In this document: in pieces, positions 42,329-53,470 of the stretch
How the letters are laid out: every line of letters begins with the position of its first letter
Position numbering within the stretch: the stretch's first letter is position 1
Source: Aegilops tauschii subsp. strangulata
Lineage: Eukaryota > Streptophyta > Magnoliopsida > Poales > Poaceae
Direction of reading: 5' to 3'
Length of the DNA stretch: 64,000 nucleotides
NCBI RefSeq assembly: GCF_002575655.3
Contig: NC_053036.3
Span: forward strand, 194,340,788-194,404,787
Position numbers and translations under genes: made by a program
Notes under the pieces: model-generated
What the model saw: only the letters and a program-made list of their open reading frames with translations
What the model was told of the DNA's origin: nothing
The model's database searches: none

Positions 42329-45116
42329 ATCTATCCTTGCTTTTATGCCTAGCTATGGGCGTTAAACGATAGCGCTTGTTGGGAGGCAACCCAATTTTAT
42401 TTTAGTTTTTTTGCTTTTTGCTTCTGTTTAGGAATAAATATTTGATCTAGCCTCTGGTTAGACTTGTTTTTATGTTTTAGTTAGTGTTTGTGCCAAGTTA
42501 AACCTATAGGATCTTCTTGGATGATAGTTATTTGATCTTGCTGAAAATTCCAGAAACTTCCTGTTCACCAAAACAATTGTTTAAAATCACCAGAACGTGA
42601 TAAAATATTGATTACAATTTCAGTAGATCAATAAACAAATTATCTAGGTCTTCCTATTTTGGTATAATTTGTTGAGTTCCAGAAGTTTGCGTTAGTTACA
42701 GATTACTATAGACTGTTCTGTTTTTGACAGATTCTGTTTTTCGCGTGTTGTTTGCTTATTTTGATGAACCTATGGCTAGTAAAAGAGTTTATAAACCATA
42801 GAGAAGTTGGAATACAGTAGGTTTAACACCAATATAAATAAAGAATGATTTCAATACAGTAACTTGAAGTGGTGTTTTGTTTACTTTCGCTAACGGAGCT
42901 CACGAGATTTTCTGTTAAGTTTTGTGTTGTGAAGTTTTCAAGTTTTGGGTAAAAGATTTGATGGATTATGGAACAAGGAGTGGCAAGAGCCTAAGCTTGG
43001 GGATTCCCATGGCACCCCAAGATAATCTAAGGACACCAAAAAGCCAAAGCTTGGGGATGCCCCGGAAGGCATCCCCTCTTTCGTCTTCGTCCATCGGTAA
43101 CTTTACTTGGAACTATATTTTTATTCACCACATGATATGTGTTTTGCATGGAGCGTCTTGTATGATTTGAGTCTTTGCTTTTTAGTTTACCACAATCATC
43201 CTTTCTGTACACACCTTTTGAGAGAGACACACATGATTCGGAATTTATTAGAATACTCTATGTGCTTCACTTATATCTTTTGAGCTATATAGTTTTTGCT
43301 CCAGTACTTCACTTATATCTTTTAGAGCACGGTGGTGGATTTGTTTTATAGAAACTATTGTTCTCTCATGCTTCACTTATATTATTTTGACAGTCCTACA
43401 AAACAGCATGGTAATTTTCTTTAATTATGATAGGCATCCAAGATTAGTAAAAAAATTCTTATGAGTGTGTTGAATACTATGAGAAGTTTGATGCTTGATA
43501 ATTGTTTTGAGATATGAAGATGGTGATATTAGAGTCATGCTAGTTGAGTAGTTGTGAATTTGAGAAATACTTGTGTTAAAGGCTGTGATTCCCGTAGCAT
43601 GCACGTATGGTGAACCGTTATGTGATGAAGTCGGAGCATGATTTATTTATTGATTGTCTTCCTTATGAGTGGCGGTCGGGGATGAGTGATGGTCTTTTCC
43701 TACCAATCTATCCCCCTAGGAGCATGCACGTAATACATTGCTGTGATGACTTGTAGATTTTTGCAACAAGTATATGAGTTCTTTATGACTAATGTTGAGT
43801 CCATGGATTATACGCACTTTTCATCCTTCCACCATTGCTAGCCTCTCTAATACTGCGCACTTTTCACCGGTATCATACACCCATCATATACCTTCCTCAA
43901 AACAGCCACCATACCTACCTATCATGGCATTTCCATAGCCATTCTGAGATATATTGCCATGCAACTTACCACCGTTCCGTTTACTATGACACGCTTCATC
44001 ATTGTCATAATTGCTTTGCATGATCATGTAGCTGACATCATATTTGTGGCAAAGCCACTGTTCATAATTCTTTCATACATGTCACTCTTGATTCATTGCA
44101 TATCCCGGTACACCGCCGGAGGCATTCACATAGAGTCATATTTTGTTCTAAGTATTGAGTTGTAATTCTTGAGTTGTAAGAAAATAAAAGTGTGATGATC
44201 ATCATTATTAGAGCATTGTCCCAAGTGAGGAAAGGATGATGGAGACTATGATTCCCCCACAAGTCGGGATGAGACTCCGGACGAAAAAAAAGAGGCCATA
44301 AAAAAAAGAGAAAAGTCCCAAAGAAAAAAAATGAGAGAAAAGAGAGAAGGGACAATGCTACTATCCTTTTACCACACTTGTGCTTCAAAGTAGCACCATG
44401 ATCTTCATGATAGAGAGTCTCCTATGATATCAGTTTCATATACTAGTGGGAATTTTTCATTATAAAACTTGGCTTGTATATTCCAATGATGGGCTTCCTC
44501 AAAATGCCCTAGGTCTTCGTGAGCAAGCGAGTTGGATGCACACCCACTTAGTTTCTTTTGTTGAGCTTTCATATACTTATAGCTCTAGTGCATCCGTTGC
44601 ATGGCAATCCCTACTCACTCACATTGATATCTATTGATGGGCATCTCCATAGCCCGTTGATATGCCTAGTTGATGTGAGACTATCTTCTCCCTTTTTGTC
44701 TTCTCCACAACCACCATTCTATTCCACATATAGTGCTATGTCCATGGCTCACGCTCATGTATTGCGTGAAGATTGAAAAAGTTTGAGAACACCAAAAGTA
44801 TGAAACAATTGCTTGGCTTGTCATCGGGGTTGTGCATGATTAAATACTTTGTGTGATGAAGATAGAGCATAGCCAGACTATATGATTTTGTAGGGATAAC
44901 TTTCTTTGGCCATGTTATTTTGAGAAGACATAATTGCTTAGTTAGTATGCTTGAAGTATTATTATTTTTATGTCAATATTAAACTTTTATCTTGAATCTT
45001 TCGGATCTGAATATTCATACCACAAATAACAGAATTACATTGAAAATTATGCTCAGTAGCATTCCACATCAAAAATTCTGTTTTTATCATTTACCTACTC
45101 GAGGACGAGCAGGAAT
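42329..45116 (+). other. Non-coding internal region of the Sabrina-like element
   Basis: About 2.8 kb between gag and the polypurine tract, without pol. It holds 'aagcttggggat' repeats at 42990-43070 and a purine-rich 'aaaaaaaagagaaaag' stretch at 44280-44350, both typical of this family. Open frames here are short and unconvincing. Confidence 0.75.
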
Positions 45117-45132
45117 TAAGCTTGGGGATGCT
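45117..45132 (+). other. Polypurine tract region
   Basis: 'taagcttggggatgct' directly precedes the 3' LTR and is the plus-strand priming site. The same 'aagcttgggga' text recurs elsewhere in the internal region. Confidence 0.7.
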
Positions 45133-46708
45133 TGATACGTCTCCAATGTATCTATAATTTTTTATTGTTCCATGCTATATTATATTCTATTTTGGATGTT
45201 TAATGGGCTTTATTATACACTTTTATATTATTTTTGGGACTAACTTAGTAACCAGAGGCCCAGCCCGAATTGCCGTTTTTTGCCTATTTCAGTGTTTCGA
45301 AGGAAAAGAATATCAAACGGAGTCCAAACGGAATGAAACCTTCGGGAACGTGATTTTTGGAACAAACGTGATCCAGAGGACTTGGAGTCTACGTAAAGCA
45401 ATCAACGAGGAAGGCACGAGGCAGGGGGGCGCGCCTACTCCCCCAGGCGCGCCCTCCACCCTCGTGGGGCCCACGTTGCTCCACCGATGTACTTCTTCCT
45501 CCTATATATACCCATATACCCTGGAAACATCAAATACGGAGCCAAAACCCTATTTCCACCGCCGCAACCTTCTGTACCTGTGAGATCCCATCTTGGGGCC
45601 TTTTCCGGCGCTCTGTCGGAGGGGGCATTGATCACGGAGGGCTTCTACATCAACACCATAGCCTCTCCGATGATGTGTGAGTAGTTTACCTCATACCTTC
45701 GGGTCCATAGTTATTAGCTAGATGGCTTCTTCTCTCTCTTTGGATCTCAATACAAAGTTCTCCTCGATTCTCTTGGAGATCTATTCGATGTAATCTTCTT
45801 TTGCGGTGTGTTTGTCGAGACCCGATGAATTGTGGGTTTATGATCAAGTTTATCTATGAACAATATTTGAATCTCCTCTGAATTCTTTTATGTATGATTG
45901 GTTATCTTTGCAAGTCTCTTTGAATTATCAGTTTGGTTTGGCCTACTAGATTGATCTTTCTTGCAATGGGAGAAGTGCTTAGCTTTGGGTTCAATCTTGC
46001 GGTGTCCTTTCCCAGTGACAGCAGGGGCAGCAAGGCATGTATTGTATTGTTGCCATCGAGGATAAAAAGATGGGGTTTATATCATATTGCATGAGTTTAT
46101 CCCTCTACATCATGTCATCTTACTTAAAGCATTACTCTGTTCTTATGAACTTAATACTCTAGATGCATGCTGGATAGCGGTCGATGTGTGGAGTAATAGT
46201 AGTAGATGCAGAATCGTTTCGGTCTACTTGTCACGGACGTGATGCCTGTATACATGATCATACCTAGATATTCTCATAACTATGCTCAATTCTATCAATT
46301 GCTCGACAGTAATTCGTTTACCCACCGTAATACTTATGCTCTTGAGAGAAGCCACTAGTGAAACCTATGGCCCCCGGGTCTATTTTCCATCATATTAATC
46401 TTCCAGCAATTAGCTATTTTTATTGCCGTTTATTTTACTTTGCATCTTTATCATAAAAATACCAAAAATATTGTCTTATCATATCTATCAGATCTCACTC
46501 TCGTAAGTGACCGTGAAGGGATTGACAACCCCTTTATCGCGTTGGTTGTGAGGTTCGTATTTGTTTGTGTAGGTGCGTGGGACTCGAGAGTGATCTCCTA
46601 CTGGATTGATACCTTGGTTCTCAAAAACCGAGGGAAATACTTACGCTACTTTACTGCATCACCCTTTCCTCTTCAAGGGAAAACCAACGTAGTGCTCAAG
46701 AGGTAGCA
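45133..46708 (+). mobile_element. 3' LTR of the Sabrina-like element
   Basis: 1,576 bp, differing from the 5' LTR by scattered single substitutions and one- or two-base indels. The similarity indicates a relatively young insertion compared with the older fragments in the window. Confidence 0.9.
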
Positions 46709-46713
46709 ACACC

Positions 46714-47013
46714 CAGGCAGGGAAGAATTCTCAATTAGTTCATTGAGTTTAGGAAAGGATGCTAGTTTGGAACAGTTGGTGGAGCATGGTGAAATGCGCT
46801 CATTTGGAGTGGCTGAAATAGAAACATACTCGAGAGCTACTCGTCTTCCTAAAAGCTCTAGCAATGCAAGACCTGTCCTAATGCAATAAATACTGGTGCT
46901 CTCGAACTCAATCAGCACAGGTACATGGCCAGGTGCTTCTCCAGCTCTTGGTACCGTCTCTTGTGCCCCACCTGTATAGCTAGGGTTAAGTAACCCATTC
47001 AGGAGAAAATAAG
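46714..47013 (+). other. Host segment right of the Sabrina-like element
   Basis: Continuation of the segment interrupted at 39689. One frame is open from 46714 to TAA at about 46890 ('REEFSISSLSLGKDASLEQL'), ending before the next LTR at 47014. The protein is not recognised; it may be a fragment of an older coding sequence. Confidence 0.4.
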
Positions 47014-48179
47014 TGTCGGTGGGAAACGACACCTATGGGATCACAAGAATCCCTACTATGGTTGCCGGTGCGCGGGGTTGCAAGAAGAGCAGGATTAGTA
47101 ATCAGCACAAGGATCGTTTACCCAGGTTCGGGCCGCGAGGATGTGTAAAACCCTAGTCCTGCTTTGGTGGATGTATTGAGTGTTCTTGAGCCTTCCAGCT
47201 AGCTACGGTGGCTGGGTTGTTCCAAAGAGCCGAATCCTTCTCCAGTATGCCATGGGCCTCCTTTTATAGTCGAAAGGGGCTGCCACAGTGGCACACAGGA
47301 GGTGGAAAGGCGTACAGTGCTATGAGCTTATCGCTCATATTATAGGACAAGACGCATTTAATGCATCGCTTAGGTGTCCCCTTGCTTTATTTGGGACGGG
47401 AACGAGGCCCGTCCCGTCCGTCGCTGCTCCTCCTTGCTTCGACACGCGCCCTGGTCAGCGATGCATGCCGCGCCATGTAGGCAGGCAGGCAGCTGAGGTG
47501 GCGCGGTGGCAAAGTCTTCACGAAGATCTGCATGCTGCCACGCAGGCGCTTGCTGAGTTGGTCTGGGAGCTGCATGTTGCCACGCAGGTGCCTGCCCAGC
47601 TGGTTGGGCTGGCAGCTGCATGCGAAGGGCGGTGGAGACTTGGCTGGTGCGGGCCTGGAAGTGGCCCTGCTGGCGCCCTTGGCGAGGGCCTTGCCGGGTG
47701 GCCCGGCAAGTGCCTTGCCATGGCGTGCTGTTGCCCCCGGCAAGGATATTGCCGGTGGTCTTGTGGCTCCCCTCGGCAAGGATCTTGCCGAGGATCATTG
47801 TCTTTTAATCCTCATCTGATCTTGAATATTCCTTGTCTTCACAAAGATCTGCATACCACCATGGAGGTGCCTCCCGAGCCCTGGCCCAACATGGTTGATG
47901 GTGTTGGAGACCGTGGGCTCAAGGGTGGTGCGCTCCGCTGGTGTTGGACGAGCTGCCCCGACAAGGGCCTTGCCGGGGCCGCGGAAGCTGCCCCGGCAAG
48001 GGTCTTGCCGGGGGGACCTGCTTCGTCTCTCTGCTCTTTTGTGGTCTCGGCCTTGGCTTTACTCTGGCTGTCTCGGGCTTCCGTTTTACCTTGGTTCACC
48101 TCCCCTGTTCTGCTTGGTGCGGCCGTGGGCGCAGCTCCTACTGTCCGTGCACAGGTAAAGGGGTACAAAGGTGTGCCCC
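47014..48179 (-). mobile_element. Tat-lineage Gypsy LTR, copy 1 (outer left)
   Basis: Starts TGTCGGTGGGAAACGACACC on the plus strand and matches 48198-49382 throughout, but lacks the last ~17 bp ('ttcttttgtacaccaaca'). It passes straight into 'tacctggcgcgcca', the primer-binding site of the same family. It is therefore the remnant of an element whose interior was deleted down to its primer-binding site. Long Trp/Gly/Pro-rich open frames within it are not coding. Confidence 0.85.
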
Positions 48180-48197
48180 TACCTGGCGCGCCAAAGA
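48180..48197 (-). other. Primer-binding-site remnant between two LTRs
   Basis: On the minus strand 'TTTGGCGCGCCAGGTA' matches the primer-binding site of the intact element at 58236-58257. It is all that remains of an internal domain between LTR copies 1 and 2. Confidence 0.75.
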
Positions 48198-49382
48198 TGT
48201 CGGTGGGAAACGACACCTGTGGGATCACAAGAATCCCTACTACGGTTGCCGGGGACCGGGGTTGCAAGAAGAGCAGGATTAGTAATCAGCCCAAGGATCA
48301 TTTACCCAGGTTCGGGCCGCGAGGATGCGTAAAACCCTAGTCCTACTTTGGTGGATGTATTGAGTGTTCTTGAGCCTTCCAGCTAGCTACGGTGGCTGGG
48401 TTGTTCCAAAGAGCCGAATCCTTCTCCAGTATGCCATGGGCCTCCTTTTATAGTCGAAAGGGGCTGCCACAGTGGCACACAGGAGGTGGAAAGGCGTACA
48501 GTGCTACGAGCTTATCGCTCGTATTATAGGACAAGACGCATTTAATGCATCGCTTAGGTGTCCCCTTGCTTTATTGGGGACGGGAACGAGGCCCGTCCCG
48601 TCCGTTGCCGCTCCTCCTTGCTTCGACACGCGCCCTGGTCAGCGATGCATGCGGCGCCATGTAGGCAGGCAGGCAGCTGAGGTGGCGCGGTGGCAAAGTC
48701 TTCACGAAGATCTACATGCCGCCACGCAGGCGCTTGCTGAGTTGGTCTGGGAGCTGCATGTTGCCACACAGGTGCCTGCCCAGCTGGTTGGGGTTGGCAG
48801 CTGCATGCGAACGGCGGTGGAGACTTGGCTGGTGCGGGCCTGGAAGTGGCCATGCTGGCGCCCTTGGTGAGGGCCTTGCCGGGTGGCCCGGCAAGGGCCT
48901 TGCCGTGGCGTGCTGTTGTCCCCGGCAAGGATCTTGCCGGGGGTCTTGTGGCTCCCCTCGGCAAGGATCTTACCGAGGATCGTTGTCTTTTAATCCTCAT
49001 GTGATCTTGAATATTCCTTGTCTTCACAAAGATCTGCATGCCACCATGGAGGTGCCTCCCGAGCCTTGGCCCAACGTGGTTGATGGTGTTGGAGACCGTG
49101 GGCTCAAGGGTGGTGCGCTCCGCTGGTGTTGGACGAGCCGCCTCGACAAGGGCCTTGCCGGGGCCGCGGAAGCTGCCCCGACAAGGGTCTTGCCGGGGGG
49201 ACCTGCTTCGTCTCTCTGCTCTTTTGTGGTCTCGGCCTTGGCATTGCTCTGGCTGTCTCGGGCTTCAGTTTTACCTTGGTTCACCTCTCCTGTTCTGCTT
49301 GGTGCGGCCGTGGGTGCGGCTCCGACTGTCCGTGCACAGGTAAAGGGGTACAAAGGTGTGCCCCTTCTTTTGTACACCAACA
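48198..49382 (-). mobile_element. Tat-lineage Gypsy LTR, copy 2 (3' LTR of the internal region to its right)
   Basis: 1,185 bp; ends TGTCGGTG and CACCAACA, inverted with one mismatch. It contains at least four palindromes of the type 'ggcaaggatcttgcc' or 'ggcaagggccttgcc' (around 48873-48975 and 49145-49195). It serves as 3' LTR for the minus-strand element and, through the adjoining primer-binding site, also as 5' LTR for the deleted copy on its left. Confidence 0.9.
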
Positions 49383-49894
49383 GGAGCTCCCGGGCCTGGG
49401 CCACACATAAGCGCGACACGTTGTTGGGCCAGGCCCAAAATGGTGCGCGGGCAGGAGGGGCGGTTTTTACCGCTGTAATTTTCCATCTGCTGTGCTTCCC
49501 CAGGCCCACATTGAATGCGCGACGTGGAGGGGTGCGCGTGACGTGGGCGGCATGCGTGGGGCGGTTCCCGCATGCATGCGTCACATCGTGGTAAAGAGGC
49601 GGCTCGCGCCTTCCCCGTAAAAAGAGGGAGGCGTGGAGGCGCGGCTCATTTACTGTATGGACTCGGGTCGCAGTCTTCAAGGCGCCCACGCCCCTTGATC
49701 ATGGGGTGGGGAACGGTCGCCTCACCCGTCCCTTCGATTCTGCACGTTTGCCACGCGTCCTTCATGCAAATGGCGGGCTGTGGAGGCGGGAAACTGGGCC
49801 ATCGCTGATTGGGGCAGCGGGTCGGTCCTGATTCCCTGCGCCTCCGCCGGCCGGATTGGCTGAGTGGGGCGGCCGAGCCTCGACACCGCCCCTT

Positions 49895-49900
49895 TATAAA
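49895..49900 (+). promoter_or_regulatory. TATA box of the antisense B3-like gene
   Basis: TATAAA within 'ccctttataaagaggg', 77 bp before the ATG at 49977, on the strand opposite to the retrotransposon's own genes. Confidence 0.6.
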
Positions 49901-49976
49901 GAGGGGGAGGGAGGGCGCCATCCCACATTCTTCAATATCAATCCTCCTTCATCTTTGCTTCTTTCTTCCACATGCT

Positions 49977-50623
49977 ATGGCGAGAGGAGGTGCTGGGCCT
50001 TCGACAGTGGCAGCGGGGGTCGCTCCTCGTCAGCGCGTCCCTCCTTCCGACGAGCCCGTGGCGGCGGAGCCAGCCATAAGAGGAAGGGGGAGGGGGCGTG
50101 GCTGAGGTCGCCGCTGCGGTCGTGGGAGAGGGGGGTGAGGTGGCGCGGCTGCCGTGCCTCTGCCAGTGGTGCCTCCCGCGATGGAGGGCCACGTCGGGGA
50201 CCGGCCCTGCGAGTTCTTCATCAGCCTGCGCCGGCCACCGTGTCGTCGTCTCCGTCTCCCCACCCCCTTTGCTGAGGAGATGGAGCTCGATCCGCCCCAG
50301 ACCCTGAGATTGCACATGAGGGGCTGCGGGACCGGCGGTACACGGGTCGACGTCGACTTCCCTGCTCCGCATGTTATGTATCTCCGTCGTGGATGGAAGA
50401 CATTTGCTCGCATCCATAGCCTGACGGTGGGCTCGTCCTCTATTTCAAGTTAATGGAGGGCGGCCTTCTCTCCGTCAAGGTCTTTGGAGATCTTGGAACT
50501 CGCTTGAAGTGCTGCGTGGAGAGCTCCTCCGACGATGAAGATTCCTCCTCGAGCGAGAGCGATGAGGAGGACAGCGACAACGAGGACGAGGGTAATAGGC
50601 GGGATGATGACGGGTCCGACTAG
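49977..50623 (+). pseudogene. Antisense gene for a B3-like DNA-binding domain inside the Tat element
   Basis: The plus-strand frame from ATG 49977 begins 'MARGGAGPSTVAAGVAPRQR', goes through a Gly/Arg-rich tract with two TGA codons (50103, 50136; each likely from CGA), then in the same frame reads 'GDRPCEFFISLRRP', 'LHMRGCGTGGTRVDVDFP' and 'VMYLRRGWKTFARIHSLTVG'. A one-base shift near 50430 moves to 'YFKLMEGGLLSVKVFGDLG', then a Ser/Asp/Glu-rich tail to TAG 50621-50623. The pattern of a strand block, W-K-x-F-A-R-x-H-x-L-x-x-G, F-K-L and L-S-V-K-V-F is that of plant B3 domains, which bind DNA in the major groove. The gene lies between integrase and 3' LTR, antisense to them, where Tat elements are known to carry extra ORFs. 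It is decayed here. Confidence 0.7.
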
Positions 50624-51825
50624 GTGTCGGACTCGCCGTCCCGGGGCGGCGTCGGCAGCAGCAGCATCTGCACCGAGCCCCTTGAACTTCTCGGGGTCGC
50701 CTCCTTGGGCGACTGGCGTAGGAGGCCCGGAGAAGGCGAATAAGGCGGGTGGCAGGCCGTCAAGTCGGAGTACGCGGGCACCGACGCCTTCGTCGCGTAT
50801 TGCCGGTCCTGCCACCTCGTCTTCCAGCTCTTCTCCCATCATCATCATCACCAGCCTCTCTCCGGGATGGCCACCGAGATGTTCTCCTGGTGCCTTCTGT
50901 TGCTCGTGCCTCGCCTAGGCGCTTCTTTCGCCCTCTCGCTGTCCTGCTTCACCTTTTGAGGAGAGGGACAAGAAAGGGATTACGGGCACCTTATCTCTTT
51001 TTAGTTTGTAAGCTTGCAGGCACTTGTTAATTTTTTAGACTTGTAATCCCCTTGCTCATGTTTTTCATTCTGTACGAACTGTAACTGTATGGGACGTTCT
51101 TAATGAAAAAGGGTGTTTGCCGGGTTCTTTGTGCGTGAGTGAGGCCCATGCCAAGGACGAATCCTTGTTATTTTCAGGATAAACATTGTCGCCCGGCAAC
51201 AGGCCTTGTCGTTCCCCTACTTCAGCCAACCATTCTCACGCTCTCGGCGGAGGCAGGGGCGACGCAGAGTTAGGCCCCTCGTCCGTTTCTCTTGCCACCA
51301 CGACTACGACCAAGTTCCGACCCAGGGAATAGCTCCTGGGTACAGGAAAAGGGGAGCATGGTGGTTTTAAGAATATAAACGAGGTTTCACATGTCCCAGT
51401 TCCATACGGAAATGCATAATAGGGGAATGACAGACTTATCTGAATTCGCAGCCCCAGGCAACCTTGGCTTGCCGTGGTTGGGCCCTTGTATCTTCAGCCC
51501 CCGGCAATCCTGGCTTGCCGGGGCCGGAGCACCGATCCGTCCTCTTTCTCCCAAGCGGCTTAGGAGAAGTGTCCATGTGCCCTACGAACCAAAGAGGACA
51601 GAAAAATGCACACTCGACCTCTAGGCTAGGGGTTAGTCACCGCTAAGCACTATCAACCCTATCCGAGGAAGAGACTCAACCTAGCATGCATGCTATGACT
51701 TAGGGCGCCAGCGCTTCGTTTATTTATGCTCAGGGTCTGCGCCTGGCTTTGTACAGAGGGTTACATGCCTTGCCGACAAAGCTTTTACAAAAGGTGGCTT
51801 GCCGGGGGGGCCGGCAAGCCGCGCC
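50624..51825 (+). other. Remainder of the antisense transcription unit and post-integrase region
   Basis: Ser/Pro-rich coding-like text continues to about 50960. It is followed by an AT-richer stretch with 'ttcattctgtacgaactgta' and 'aatgaaaaag' (51101-51110), which resembles a plant 3' untranslated region with a polyadenylation signal. 51120-51825 holds no recognised feature. Confidence 0.4.
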
Positions 51826-53470
51826 TTATGGGTAAAACTTGCGAAGATGCTCGAAGTTTCAGGAATTACTCACTGGGACAGCATCTTCGGTCTCCAGGCG
51901 GACTGCGCCGGGCCTGGTGACTCGTATTACCCGATAAGGGCCCTCCCACTTTGGTGTCAACTTGTTGGTATTCTTGGCCGACTGAACGCGCCGAAGAACA
52001 AGGTCGCCTTCGTCAAAGCTTCGGGCAAGAACCTTGCAGCTATGGTAGCGGCGCAAGGCTTGCTGGTAGCGTGCTGCTCTCACAGCCGCGCAAAGACGAT
52101 CTTCCTCAAGGAGCATTGCGTCATCTTGCCGCAACTGCTCTTGCTCAAGCTCATCATAAGCGAGCACTCGAGGTGACTCGTATATGAGTTCCGTGGGGAG
52201 AACAGCCTCTTCCCCATATACTAGACCGGTGGCTCGATTTGGCGGCGTCCTGATCGACGAAAGAACCGCCGGCAACTCATCAATCCAGCGCCTTCCGCTC
52301 TTGTGCAGCCTGTCAAAGGTGTTTGTTCTCAGGCCTCGCAACACTTCAGCATTCGCCCTCTCTGCTTGGCTGTTGCTCTGGGGGTGTGCCACGGAAGCAA
52401 AATAGACCTTGCTGCCGAGGTCTTGAATGTACTGCATGAAGGTCTGGCTCGTGAACTGCGTGCCGTTGTCGGTGATAATTCTGCTTGGCACACCAAAGCG
52501 GCAGACCAGTCCCTTGAAGAACTTGACGGCTGACTGTGTTGTCACCTTTCTTACTGCTTCCACTTCCAACCACTTTGTGAACTTGTCGATTGCAACGTAC
52601 AAGTACTCAAAGCCCCCGACAGCATGGGGGAAGGGGACCAGTATATCGAGCCCCCAGACCGAGAATGGCCAGAAGAGAGGGATTGTTTGAAGGGCTTGAG
52701 CTGGTTGATGAAGCTTCTTTGAATGGAACTGACACGCCTCACACTTGGTTACTAGTGTCGTCGCATCCTGGAGGGCGGTGGGCCAGAAGAAACCTTGCCG
52801 GAACGCCTTGCCGACAAGGGCCCTCGACCCTATGTGGGAGCCACATATGCCTCCATGTATCTCCGCCAATAGCTCCAGTCCTTCCTCCCGGGGGATGCAC
52901 TTCAATTTCACACCGTTCGGCCTCCTCCTGTACAGGACGTCATCAACGAACTGATACAGGGCAGACCGACGGGCTACTTTTTCCGCTTCTTCCTGCTCCT
53001 CAGGAAGTTCCTCTGTTTGGAGGAATCGGACGGTATGTTGCGCCCATGCCGGAGCCTGGGGCTCGACGGCAAGGACTAAAGGCATCTCTTCTGCCATGGG
53101 AGCGGCTGTCTCCACGGCCAGGGCTTGACGCCCTGCCGGAGCCAGTTGCTCTTGGTCAGGCTCAGTGTGCACGGCAACATCCTTGCCGGCAGTCCCACGG
53201 GGCTCGGTGGGAAAGTACTTGCCGGGACCTGATTTCCTCCGCTTGTTCTGCCCTATTGATGGTTCGACGGATGGCGGAGTTAACCGGAGCAAAAAGGTAC
53301 CTGGTTCCACAGGTAGCTTGAATGCGGCACGCTTTGACAGGTACTCGGTGATGTCGTTCTCCGCTAGGGGAACGTGCTCCGCTTGGGTACCGTCAAAGCC
53401 CTCCTCCAGCTTCCTCACTTCATCTACATAGGCCTCCATCAATGGGCTCTGGTAATCCTTGTTGACTTGC
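51826..53470 (-). pseudogene. Tat-lineage integrase
   Basis: Integrase inserts the element's DNA into the chromosome. The zinc-binding H-H-C-C module is visible ('HGGICGSH' with 'CEACQFH'), then the catalytic core: Asp in 'WGLDILVPFP', Asp in 'IITDNGTQFTS' and Glu in 'SNSQAERANAEVLRG', so D-D-E is intact. The C-terminal part has 'KWEGPYRVIRVTRPGAVRLE'. A TGA at 51859-51861 replaces the expected Trp; the frame then continues 'NFEHLRKFYP' to TAA at 51826. Upstream, a long linker joins it to the second RNase H-like domain after a frameshift near 53470. Confidence 0.9.

Larger units (their letters stand above)
39690..46708 (+). mobile_element. Complete Gypsy LTR retrotransposon, Sabrina-like, non-autonomous, 7,019 bp
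   Basis: Two near-identical LTRs (39690-41264 and 45133-46708) begin TGATACGTCTCCAA and end 'gaggtagca'. The element is flanked by ACACC on both sides (39685-39689, 46709-46713), the 5-bp duplication expected from integrase. The internal part has a primer-binding site at 41276, one gag-like gene and no reverse transcriptase, integrase or RNase H. That composition and the LTR text fit Sabrina, an Athila-lineage family lacking pol, which must be mobilised by another element. Family name is from memory. Confidence 0.9.

Noticed and set aside
47288..49594. Frames of up to 350 codons, Trp/Gly/Pro-rich, in the Tat LTRs
   Set aside because: They lie in LTR sequence, repeat between LTR copies and have no protein-like domain.
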